Below, one piece after another: positions 18,405 through 26,453 of a stretch of DNA of 64,000 bases; within the stretch, counting starts at the first letter, position 1; every line of letters starts with the position of its first letter. The DNA lies in contig QEUM01000009.1 in NCBI GenBank assembly GCA_003577165.1, positions 171,085 to 235,084 of the forward strand, read 5' to 3'. The notes under the pieces are model-generated. The model worked only from the letters and a program-made list of their open reading frames with translations, did not search any database and was not told where the DNA came from. A program made the position numbers and the translations under genes. Source of the stretch: Armatimonadota bacterium (lineage in GTDB: Bacteria; Armatimonadota; Fimbriimonadia; Fimbriimonadales; ATM1).

Positions 18405-19433
18405 CTACGCTCCGACCGGCATGCGGGACTCTGCGACGAGGCGCTCTGCGATCTGGATACCGTTGAGCGCCGCCCCTTTCCGGAGTTGGTCGCCGCAGAC
18501 AAAAATCGAAACGGCGTTCGGATTCGTGTAGTCCCTCCGGATCCTGCCCACGAGCACATCATCCTTCCCCGCAGCAAGCATGGGCATCGGGAATCGGTTC
18601 GACTCGCGGTCGTCCACCAGCGCAATGCCGGGCGCGGCTTCATACGCTTCTCGGACCGCCGCCTCGGACGGCGCGGGCCCCTCAAACTCGACGTTGACAC
18701 TCAGACTGTGGGCGCGCAATACGGGAACGCGCACACATGTGACCTCGAGGGCGAGATCCGGCATTTCGAGGGTCTTTCTCGCCTCTTGGATGACCTTCCA
18801 CTCTTCCTCGTTGTATCCATATTCGTTGATGGGAGTGTTGTGGCTGAAGAGGTTGCCGGCGATTGGATACGGAAACACCTCGGCGACCGGAGTCCTTCCT
18901 TCGGCGAGTGAGCGTGTTTGCTCCTCCAATTCCCGCATCGCCCTCGCTCCGGCTCCGCTCGCGCTCTGGTACGTGCTCACCACAAGCCTTCTCAATTTCC
19001 CGAACTTTCTCAGAGGCGCGACCGCCATCACCAACAGGATCGCCGTGCAGTTCCCCACCGGGAACAGCCTGTCTTCGTCCCGCACCTGGTGCCAATTCAC
19101 CTCAGGGATGACGAGTGGCACACCGGGTTCCATTCGAAACGCGCTCGAGTTGTCGATTACGAAAGCGCCCTTTTGAAGAGCGACCGGTGCCCACCTTTTC
19201 GACGCCTGAGAGCCGGCTGAAAAGAACGCGATCTGAACGCCGTCGAACGAACTCTCGGCCGTGGACAGCACTGGAATCTCACTGCCTCGGAAGGTGATGG
19301 TCTTGCCCGCCGATCGGTCACTCGCCAAGAGGCGAAGCACGCTGATCGGGAAGTTTCTCTCGTGTACGAGGCGAACGAACTCGCGCCCAACGGCGCCCGT
19401 GGCCCCGAGAATCGCCACACGAAACTGGCTCAC
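18405..19433 (-). CDS. asd: Aspartate-semialdehyde dehydrogenase
   Basis: A 342-residue enzyme converting aspartyl phosphate to aspartate semialdehyde with NADPH. The N-terminal Rossmann motif is GATGAVGRE (10-18), the nucleophile is Cys129 in PVGNCTAI, and STYQSASGAG follows. The start is GTG. The small ORF and dapA lie downstream on the same strand, making a compact operon that supplies both homoserine (with hom at 4109) and lysine/diaminopimelate. Confidence 0.96.
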   Translation of the reverse strand: MSQFRVAILGATGAVGREFVRLVHERNFPISVLRLLASDRSAGKTITFRGSEIPVLSTAESSFDGVQIAFFSAGSQASKRWAPVALQKGAFVIDNSSAFRMEPGVPLVIPEVNWHQVRDEDRLFPVGNCTAILLVMAVAPLRKFGKLRRLVVSTYQSASGAGARAMRELEEQTRSLAEGRTPVAEVFPYPIAGNLFSHNTPINEYGYNEEEWKVIQEARKTLEMPDLALEVTCVRVPVLRAHSLSVNVEFEGPAPSEAAVREAYEAAPGIALVDDRESNRFPMPMLAAGKDDVLVGRIRRDYTNPNAVSIFVCGDQLRKGAALNGIQIAERLVAESRMPVGA

Positions 19434-19459
19434 GCCGAAAGGTTACCGCGAACTTCGCG

Positions 19460-20902
19460 TCACGCCGCAGACTGTCCGGATCTTCGCGAGGCGAGGACGA
19501 CTCTGTTCCTGCCTTCTGCTTTCGCCTGATACAGGGCCTCATCCGATGCGCGAATCAGAGCCTCGCCATCCGAAATGCTGCCGCCAAATTCTGCAACGCC
19601 GAAACTTGCGGTCACCTGCCGATGCGGATTCGGCAGGGCTTCGATGCCCGCCCGGAGCACATCGCAAAGTTCGCCGGCCCTCTCGCAGCTAACGTCCAGC
19701 AGAAGAACGCAGAACTCCTCTCCGCCGTAGCGGGCGACGAAGTCGGTTTCGCGGAGGCTCGACTTCAAGCACGCCGCGACCGCTTTGAGCACCTCGTCCC
19801 CGGCCTGGTGTCCGAACGAGTCGTTGAAGGACTTGAAATTGTCCACGTCGAGAAGGGCCAGGCAGAAGGCGCGCCCTCGCTTCCCTTCCCCGACGAGCGT
19901 GTTGAGGCGTTCTTGGAACGCTCGGTGATTCGCGATGCCGGTGAGTCCGTCCTCGGTGGCCAGTGCATTGAGTCGCTCGTTCAGTTCCTTCAGTTCTTGG
20001 TTCGCCGTTTCGAGCTGCGCGTGCGCCTCGTTGATTTCGACGAGTTGCCGCTCGACTTCCTGTTCCGCCTTGCGAGCGGCCGTCACGTCCACAAGAGTTA
20101 CGATCCCTCCGACGATTCCGCCGTCGGGTCCGAGAAGCGGCAGGCCGCTCGCAATGAACGTCCGCTCTCCATCGAACCACTCTCTATCGCTGAACGGCTC
20201 GTTCCGGAACAAGCCTCGCAAAGCCGTCTCCGCATCGGTGTTGATCAGATCCGAGCCCAGAACGTCGGCGACGCTGCGCTCGAACGCATCGTGGTGCGCG
20301 CAATCGAAAGTGGCGAGCGCGCGCTTGTTCATCTCGTAGAGTTTCAGGTTGGCATCGAGCGTGAACGTCGGAACCGGCAGACCCTCAAAGAGTTGAGAGA
20401 ATCGCTTCTGCGACATCTCGGCGACCTTCGAGGATCGTTCCACCCTGTCGAGCGCGAGTTTCAACTCTTCCTGTTGATCTTGAAGAGAGCGGTTCGCGTC
20501 TTCCAGACGCTGCTGCATCGAGATGATTCGTTGAGCGACCGCCAGTCGGGCGCTGAGTTCAGCTCGATCCAGCGGTTTGCAAAGGAAGTCGTCGGCACCA
20601 GCCGTCATCGCCGCGATGCGATCTTCGCGATCCCCTTTTGCGGTGAGCATGATCACGTAGGTGTAGCCCCGGCCTTCGAGCGCGCGGATTCGCGAACACA
20701 GTTCGGGTCCTTCCATTCCGGGCATGACCCAGTCCGTGAGGACGACCGGATAGTCGAACGCTTGGAGTTCCTGCCAAGCGTCCTCGCCCGAGTGCGTTAT
20801 CGTCGGAACATGTCCCAAGTCCGACACGGCTTTCGCCAAGACTTTGGCGGAAACGCTGCTGTCTTCCGCGATGAGAACTCTTAGGCGGCCTTGTTGTTCC
20901 AT
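19460..20902 (-). CDS. Response regulator-PAS-GGDEF diguanylate cyclase
   Basis: A 480-residue signalling protein. REC domain 1-125 has phospho-acceptor Asp57 (VLTDWVMPG) and Lys109. A coiled coil covers about 125-165, a PAS domain about 166-285, a second coiled coil to about 312 and a GGDEF domain 315-475. The active site is GGEEF (393-397) in RYGGEEF, an active variant. RETD (384-387) five residues upstream is an intact RxxD product-inhibition site, so it should make and be inhibited by cyclic-di-GMP. The gene overlaps the HPt gene by 22 bases. No histidine kinase is encoded nearby, so the kinase feeding it must be elsewhere. Confidence 0.93.
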   Translation of the reverse strand: MEQQGRLRVLIAEDSSVSAKVLAKAVSDLGHVPTITHSGEDAWQELQAFDYPVVLTDWVMPGMEGPELCSRIRALEGRGYTYVIMLTAKGDREDRIAAMTAGADDFLCKPLDRAELSARLAVAQRIISMQQRLEDANRSLQDQQEELKLALDRVERSSKVAEMSQKRFSQLFEGLPVPTFTLDANLKLYEMNKRALATFDCAHHDAFERSVADVLGSDLINTDAETALRGLFRNEPFSDREWFDGERTFIASGLPLLGPDGGIVGGIVTLVDVTAARKAEQEVERQLVEINEAHAQLETANQELKELNERLNALATEDGLTGIANHRAFQERLNTLVGEGKRGRAFCLALLDVDNFKSFNDSFGHQAGDEVLKAVAACLKSSLRETDFVARYGGEEFCVLLLDVSCERAGELCDVLRAGIEALPNPHRQVTASFGVAEFGGSISDGEALIRASDEALYQAKAEGRNRVVLASRRSGQSAA

Positions 20903-21249
20903 TTCGCCCTCACGAATCGCTCCAGCTCCTCAAAACGGGCCCGAATCGCTTCGAGCATAGGACCCGCTTCGGAGAGGTCTCCTGCGCGCGCAGCTATGTC
21001 GAATTGTTCGCACACGTCGCCCATCGGCCATGCTCCGATGGACCTCGAACTTCCCTTAAGTGAATGCGCGAGCCGGTGAGCCTCGTCGGAGTTCGCCTCC
21101 TCAACGGCTTTGCTCAGGCTTTGGAGACCGGTGGAAGCTGTCGTGAAGTACTCGTCCAAGAGCTCGCACTCGAACTCCCAGTCACCGCCCGACACGTCCG
21201 CAAGATGCTCTATGTCCAGCGGCAGGCTTGCTTCCTTATAATCTTTCAT
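20881..21249 (-). CDS. HPt-domain phosphotransfer protein
   Basis: A 122-residue all-helical protein. HRLAHSLKGSSRSIGA carries the phosphorylatable histidine (His62 from this start) and the canonical HSLKG surface. HPt proteins pass phosphate between receiver domains. It overlaps the start of the response regulator-GGDEF gene by 22 bases, so the two are probably cotranslated partners. An in-frame ATG at 21279 would add ten residues; neither start has a clear ribosome-binding site. Confidence 0.87.
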   Translation of the reverse strand: MKDYKEASLPLDIEHLADVSGGDWEFECELLDEYFTTASTGLQSLSKAVEEANSDEAHRLAHSLKGSSRSIGAWPMGDVCEQFDIAARAGDLSEAGPMLEAIRARFEELERFVRAKWNNKAA

Positions 21250-21349
21250 GGCTGACAGGCCGGATGCAGAATCCGGCATCTATCTGGATTGTCGGCAGGC
21301 GACAAAGCCCCTCTTCAGCTGGCTGAGGCTTCCGGCGATCAAAAGCGAA

Positions 21350-21373
21350 GAAGCCGGCACATCTGCCGGCTTC
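21350..21373 (-). terminator. Rho-independent terminator after the aldehyde dehydrogenase gene
   Basis: A perfect 10-bp stem GAAGCCGGCA/TGCCGGCTTC (21350-21359 and 21364-21373) with a 4-base loop lies 27 bases past the stop. On the minus strand it is followed by GCTTTTG. It separates the dehydrogenase transcript from the HPt gene. Confidence 0.75.
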
Positions 21374-21399
21374 CTCACACTTTCGCTCTCGCTACGGCC

Positions 21400-22935
21400 C
21401 TAAACTTTCGCGCTCAGTCCTTGGGCCATCACAATCTCCCTGGCATGATTGACAGTGAACGCGACCCTGTGAGTCACGGATTCGATCAGGCCCTCCGCGG
21501 ACGGATGGCCGTTGCCGGAGTTTTTGACCCCGCCAAACGGTAGGTGAACTTCCGCCCCGATGCTGGGGAGGTTCACATATCCCAGGCCGTACTCAGCGTG
21601 GTCGCGAACGTAACGCCACTTCCTGTAGTCCTCAGTGATCACCGCCATAGCCAAGCCGTAATCCGTGTCGTTGTAAACGCGGACGGCCTCTTCCACTCCG
21701 TCAACCGGGATGATAGCGACATGTGGGCTGAACGCCTCTTCCCGCAGGGAAAACGTTCCAGGACGGTAATCCATTCGATAGACGAACGGCTTCACGAAGT
21801 GGCCGTTGGCGTAATCGCCATCCGTCAGTTCGCCGCCTTCGCGCAACACAACCGCGCCTTCCTCGATCGCCTTCGCATTATGACGCTTGTACTTCTCCAC
21901 GCCTTCCTTGTTAATCAAGGGACCCATGAAGACGTCTTCTTGAAGGCCGTTTCCGATTCGAATCCTATCCGTCATGTCGAGAAATCGCTTTTGGTACTCA
22001 TCCACGATCTTTTTGTCGACGATGATCCGGTTGCTGGTAACGCAACGTTGGCCCGAGGTCTTGAACGCTGAAAGAACGCCAGCGGGAACCGCAATGTTCA
22101 AGTCGGCGTCGTCGAGGACGAGGACCGCGTTCTTCCCGCCCATTTCAGTGGCCACGAACTTGTGCGCTTCCGCTGCAGCGTTCCGCTGGACCAACTTGCC
22201 GACTTGATAACTGCCCGTGAAGAGAACGACGTCGACGTCCGGGTGTCGGCAAAGAGCGTCGCCGGCCGTTTCTCCTTTGCCGTGCACGATGTTGATGACG
22301 CCTTTAGGGAATCCAGCCTCTTCCATGAGCCTGAAGAGATAGTTCGCGCAGATGGGCGTCTCTTCGCTGGGCTTCAGAATCACGGTGTTGCCCGCAACGA
22401 GAGTTGGAGTCATCTCCCACAAGGGGATCGCCATCGGGAAGTTCCACGGGCTGACGCACGCGACGACACCCTTCGGCTTGCGGCGGATGTACGCGTCCTT
22501 TTCTGGAATCTCGCTGCTGATGCAATCTCCGATTGGGAGCCTTCCGAGCCCTGCGGCGAATTGCACCATGTGCAAACTCTCGATCGCGTCGGCGCGGCCT
22601 TCGTTGATCGGCTTTCCGCACTCGCGGGTGATCAGGCGGCTCATCGCTTCGAGGTCTCGTTTGATGAGTTGAGCGAAGTTGTCGAGGATCTCTGCGCGCC
22701 GCACCCAACTCGTCGAAGCCCACTTCGGAAATGCGGCCCGCGCTGCGCGCACCGCTTCCTCGATGTCGGCTGCCACGGACTCGGGGGCCGTGCCGACGAT
22801 CTCACTCACGTTCGCCGGGTTGACGCTCTCAAATCGCGCGCCGGAAGCAGATTCCTTCCATTCTCCGTTGACGAAGTTCAGCGCGTATGTCGGTTCGAAA
22901 CCGGAACCCTTCGTCTCAGGCGCTAAGGTTGCCAT
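21400..22935 (-). CDS. NAD(P)-dependent aldehyde dehydrogenase
   Basis: A 511-residue ALDH-superfamily enzyme oxidising an aldehyde to its acid. Catalytic residues in place are Asn165 (SPWNFP), Glu264 (ATEMGGKN) and Cys298 (TSGQRCVTS), with cofactor motif FTGSYQVGK. The general look (GKGETAGDALCRHPDVD, SIGAEVHLPFGGVKNSGNG) is closest to the ALDH7/piperidine-6-carboxylate- or succinate-semialdehyde-type groups, but I cannot fix the substrate. It is monocistronic with a strong terminator downstream, divergent from the lipoprotein genes. Confidence 0.92.
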   Translation of the reverse strand: MATLAPETKGSGFEPTYALNFVNGEWKESASGARFESVNPANVSEIVGTAPESVAADIEEAVRAARAAFPKWASTSWVRRAEILDNFAQLIKRDLEAMSRLITRECGKPINEGRADAIESLHMVQFAAGLGRLPIGDCISSEIPEKDAYIRRKPKGVVACVSPWNFPMAIPLWEMTPTLVAGNTVILKPSEETPICANYLFRLMEEAGFPKGVINIVHGKGETAGDALCRHPDVDVVLFTGSYQVGKLVQRNAAAEAHKFVATEMGGKNAVLVLDDADLNIAVPAGVLSAFKTSGQRCVTSNRIIVDKKIVDEYQKRFLDMTDRIRIGNGLQEDVFMGPLINKEGVEKYKRHNAKAIEEGAVVLREGGELTDGDYANGHFVKPFVYRMDYRPGTFSLREEAFSPHVAIIPVDGVEEAVRVYNDTDYGLAMAVITEDYRKWRYVRDHAEYGLGYVNLPSIGAEVHLPFGGVKNSGNGHPSAEGLIESVTHRVAFTVNHAREIVMAQGLSAKV

Positions 22936-23101
22936 GACCGGATTCTACCGACTCGCGCGCGCCTTCTCCCTGCGCCAGGCGGGACGGATTTCGGGCCGCG
23001 TTCGGACTGTCAACTTTGCCGGCATGGAGCGTCGCCAGATCTTCGTCCCCGCGACGTTTCAGAACTTCCGAGCACATCAGCGGCCGCGACGGCGTCAAAA
23101 T

Positions 23102-23485
23102 ATGTGGACTATGTGCCCTGCAAGCCGCCTGATCGTCTCAATCTCCCTCGCCGTGGCCCTCGTCGGCTGCAACGGGATCGCTGGCAACCAGGCGAACGGT
23201 TCCCGCGACGCCGCGCCAGGGTCCGTTGCCGGGTCGGTCCCGAAGCCTGCCAAGGCGGTGCCGCTGAAGCGCGCCCCGGCCAAGTCCCCGCAGGAACCCA
23301 AGTCCACCGCGAAGGCGGAGGATCCCAAAGACGTCGAGCCGCAGCAAGACGGCGAGAAGGTGGTGGAGACCGAGAGTTCCCACGGCCCCATCAAGGTCAC
23401 GGTGACCCCGCTCGGCAAGGACCCCAAGCCGATCACTCCGTCAGCCGCGCCGCCTAAAGCGAAGTCGGGCTCCGGTGGCGAGTAG
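23102..23485 (+). CDS. Short Pro/Lys-rich lipoprotein
   Basis: A 127-residue protein starting at ATG 23102. A second ATG (codon 4) is also possible. A hydrophobic signal ends in a lipobox-like ALVGC, so the mature protein would be lipid-anchored. The rest is low complexity, rich in Pro, Lys, Ala and Glu, ending in Gly/Ser. It is probably a disordered tether. It ends 4 bases before the next lipoprotein gene, so the two are likely cotranscribed. No function assigned. Confidence 0.6.
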   Translation: MWTMCPASRLIVSISLAVALVGCNGIAGNQANGSRDAAPGSVAGSVPKPAKAVPLKRAPAKSPQEPKSTAKAEDPKDVEPQQDGEKVVETESSHGPIKVTVTPLGKDPKPITPSAAPPKAKSGSGGE

Positions 23486-23489
23486 CCGG

Positions 23490-24470
23490 ATGCACGGCCG
23501 GATCGCTGCGCTTGCTCTCGTACCTCTCCTCATCGCTTCTTGCGGTGGGAAGTCCGACACGACCGAGACCTCGGCCGGGGTTACTGAGCCTGCGTCTGCC
23601 GTCGCAAGTCAGCCGGAGAAGGAGAAGCCCCGCAAGCCGCCGGTCGACATCCAGCCACAGGGGAACGAACTCCGCCTCGCCCTGCGTGTGGGCGACGAGG
23701 CGACGTATGAGACCGCGACCCGAACCCACAGCATCGTCACCGTGTCGGGGACCGGTCAGAAAATGGAGACGATCGCGGACCAGAGCGCAACGCAGGTCGT
23801 TACCGTCGTCGCCAAAGATGGCCCTGACATGCACATCGAGTTTCGAAACACAAAGATCGAGTCGAACGTTCAAGGCGACGAGAACACGAAGAAGGCGCTC
23901 GAACAGTCCGTCGCCCAGATGCGCGGCGTCGTCCTCGAAGGCGACTACACGCCGTACGCTCAGGCCAGCAATCTCCGCCTGAAGACCGCTCCTCGAGGTT
24001 CCTCGCAATCGTTCACCGCCCTCGTGGCCAGCGCCATCACGGCAATGGAGATCGGGTTCCTCGGACTCAAATACCCGGAGGATCAGATTCGCCCCGGTCA
24101 GCAGTGGAGCACGACCGTGGACGTCGGCAAGAGCCTGCTCAGAGGGGGACTGCCGGTCGACAGCATCGAAGGCGGCAAACTGCCCATGAAGTTCCGAGTC
24201 GTGAGCATCGCGAAGTCCAAAGACCGCAGGATCGCAGTTCTCGCGATCACGATGTCCGGCAAGATGACCGCTCACGTGACCACTCAGAACGGACCGGCCA
24301 CTCTCACTCAGACCATCGAATCGAAAGGGACAGCGGAAATCGACATGACGACGGGGCTTCCTCTGACGATCGAGACCCAGGGAACGACCGTGAGCCAAGC
24401 CGACGCCATGACCACCGAGGTGAAGATGGACATGAAGATGCGCCTCGCGGACTTGAAGCGCAAAGGCTAA
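23490..24470 (+). CDS. Lipoprotein of unknown function
   Basis: A 326-residue protein. The ATG at 23490 was chosen because it gives a compact signal peptide ending in the lipobox LLIASC; a GTG at 23475 would overlap the preceding gene. The mature domain is beta-rich, beginning NELRLALRVGDEATYETATRT, with a late strand set rich in Thr. It resembles the exported protein at 9603 in layout (possibly DUF6263-like). The gene is followed by 168 bases without a gene before the oxidoreductase operon. That gap contains CATAAT at 24623-24628, a possible promoter for the operon. Confidence 0.72.
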   Translation: MHGRIAALALVPLLIASCGGKSDTTETSAGVTEPASAVASQPEKEKPRKPPVDIQPQGNELRLALRVGDEATYETATRTHSIVTVSGTGQKMETIADQSATQVVTVVAKDGPDMHIEFRNTKIESNVQGDENTKKALEQSVAQMRGVVLEGDYTPYAQASNLRLKTAPRGSSQSFTALVASAITAMEIGFLGLKYPEDQIRPGQQWSTTVDVGKSLLRGGLPVDSIEGGKLPMKFRVVSIAKSKDRRIAVLAITMSGKMTAHVTTQNGPATLTQTIESKGTAEIDMTTGLPLTIETQGTTVSQADAMTTEVKMDMKMRLADLKRKG

Positions 24471-24638
24471 CCGGTCTCGTCATCAACGTTCATCCGGTCC
24501 CTGAAGCGATCCCCGACTCCCTCTGGAAGGCCGCGCTTGGGGTGGGGGCCGGAATTCGCGCCCTCTCATGAATTAGCCTCAAAATCGGCTCAAAAACCCA
24601 GAAGGCGCGGCGACCTTTGGCGCATAATCACAACTATA

Positions 24639-26453
24639 ATGGAGCGCACGGATGTTGGCGATCCCAACTACTATCACAGGGTAGTCGATTGCCAATGGGC
24701 CTGTCCGGCGCACACGAACGTCCCAGAGTACATCCGACTGATCGCTCAGGGCCGATACGATGACGCCTACCTTCTGAACCGGGAGTCGAACGTGTTCCCG
24801 GGCATCCTCGGCCGGACTTGCGACCGCCCCTGCGAACCTGCCTGCAGAAGGACCCGCGTCGACGGCAAGCCCGTCGCCATCTGCAGGCTCAAGAGGGTCT
24901 GTGCAGACCACAAGTCCGACATCGCATCCCGACTGCCCAGGCCTCCAAAGCAGAAGAACGGGAAGAAGATTGCCCTCATCGGGGCAGGGCCCGCGTCGCT
25001 CACGGTTGCCAACGACTTGGCTCCGCTCGGCTACCACTGTACGATCTTCGAGGCGGGGCCGAAGCCAGGCGGCCTCATGCGAATCAACATCCCCTCCTTC
25101 CGGCTGCCCGAGTCCGTTCTCGACGAAGAAATCGGATACATCCTCGACATGGGAGTCGAAGTCCGATACAACACGCGGATCGACTCGCTTAAGGCTCTGC
25201 TGGATGCCGAGGAACACGATGCAGTGTTCGTGGGAAGCGGCGCGCCAAAGGGCAAAGAACTAGACCTGCCCGGCAGACACGATTCCGACCAAGTGTTCAT
25301 CGGCATCGAATGGCTTGCTTCGATTCACTTCGGCCACGTCGACTCCGTTGGTGATCGAGTTCTGATCATCGGCGTCGGGAACACAGCGATGGACTGCTGC
25401 CGCTCGGCGCGCCGTTTCGGCGCGAGCGAAGTGAAAGTCATCGCGCGAAAGACGAGAAAGTACTTCAAAGCATCTCCCTGGGAACTCGAAGATGCTGAGG
25501 AAGAGGGCATCCAGATTCTTGAAAACCTGTCTCCGGTTCGGTTCATCGTCGAAAACGGAAAGTTGGTCGCCATGGAGTTCGACAAGTTCCACTCCAGCGA
25601 GGTGAACGGAAAACTCGTGCAGGAACCGGCGGGCAGAGAGATCATCCCGTGCGACACGGTCATCCTCGCGATCGGTCAGGAGAACGCGTTCCCCTGGATC
25701 GAGCGCGACATCGGAGTTGAGTTCGGGGAATGGGACATGCCGATCGTCGACAAGAAGACTTTCATGTCCACTCGCGAGGGAGTCTTCTTCGGTGGAGACG
25801 CAGCCTGGGGTCCGGAGAACATCATCTGGGCAGTCGAACACGGGCACCAAGCGGCCATCTCGATTCACCAATACTGCTCAGGACTCCAGATAACGGACCG
25901 CCCCCCCGTTGGCCAAACTCTGGCCAGCACGAAAATGGGCCTCCACGAGTGGTCGTATAGCAATGAGTACGACCCGGCGGCTCGACAGAAGATGAAGCAC
26001 GTCGAGATGCCCTTCCGATTCTCGAAGATGACCATCGAGGTCGAGGAGGGTTTCACACCGGAACAGACTCGCGCGGAAGTCGAGCGGTGCCTGAACTGTG
26101 ACGTGCAAACCCACTTTACGGATTCTCTATGTATCGAGTGCGATGCGTGCATAGACATCTGCCCCACTGACTGCCTGACCATCACACACAACGGCGAAGA
26201 AACAGACCTGCGAGAGAGACTTACCGCGCCAGCGGAGGAAGCCAACCAGCCGATCTTCGTCTCAGGCCCGCTCGCTCAAACGGGACGCGTCATGGTCAAA
26301 GATGAGAACATCTGCCTCCACTGCGGATTGTGTGCGGAGCGTTGCCCCACCTACGCCTGGGACATGAGAAAGTTCGTCTTACACCTTCCCTATGCGGGTC
26401 GCCCGGTCCCGGACAGCAAACTGCGCACTCTCGAAGTATCAACCGCCCAATGA
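24639..26453 (+). CDS. GltD-like FAD/Fe-S oxidoreductase subunit
   Basis: A 604-residue flavoprotein of the glutamate-synthase small-subunit type. An N-terminal [4Fe-4S]-binding helical domain carries Cys in DCQWACPAH, RTCDRPCEPAC. The FAD dinucleotide fold starts at IALIGAGPASL and a NAD(P)H fold at VLIIGVGNTAMDCC. The C-terminal 2x[4Fe-4S] ferredoxin domain has CIECDACIDICP and CLHCGLCAERCP. The next two genes encode the core of a 2-oxoacid:ferredoxin oxidoreductase and overlap in ATGA/GTGA fashion. The protein therefore probably links that enzyme to NAD(P)(H). If CATAAT at 24623 is the -10, the mRNA would be nearly leaderless; no Shine-Dalgarno is visible. Confidence 0.88.
   Translation: MERTDVGDPNYYHRVVDCQWACPAHTNVPEYIRLIAQGRYDDAYLLNRESNVFPGILGRTCDRPCEPACRRTRVDGKPVAICRLKRVCADHKSDIASRLPRPPKQKNGKKIALIGAGPASLTVANDLAPLGYHCTIFEAGPKPGGLMRINIPSFRLPESVLDEEIGYILDMGVEVRYNTRIDSLKALLDAEEHDAVFVGSGAPKGKELDLPGRHDSDQVFIGIEWLASIHFGHVDSVGDRVLIIGVGNTAMDCCRSARRFGASEVKVIARKTRKYFKASPWELEDAEEEGIQILENLSPVRFIVENGKLVAMEFDKFHSSEVNGKLVQEPAGREIIPCDTVILAIGQENAFPWIERDIGVEFGEWDMPIVDKKTFMSTREGVFFGGDAAWGPENIIWAVEHGHQAAISIHQYCSGLQITDRPPVGQTLASTKMGLHEWSYSNEYDPAARQKMKHVEMPFRFSKMTIEVEEGFTPEQTRAEVERCLNCDVQTHFTDSLCIECDACIDICPTDCLTITHNGEETDLRERLTAPAEEANQPIFVSGPLAQTGRVMVKDENICLHCGLCAERCPTYAWDMRKFVLHLPYAGRPVPDSKLRTLEVSTAQ

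Noticed and set aside
24635..24640. TATAAT overlapping the start codon of the GltD-like gene
   Set aside because: A -10 box at this position would place the transcript start inside the coding region; CATAAT twelve bases upstream is the better candidate.
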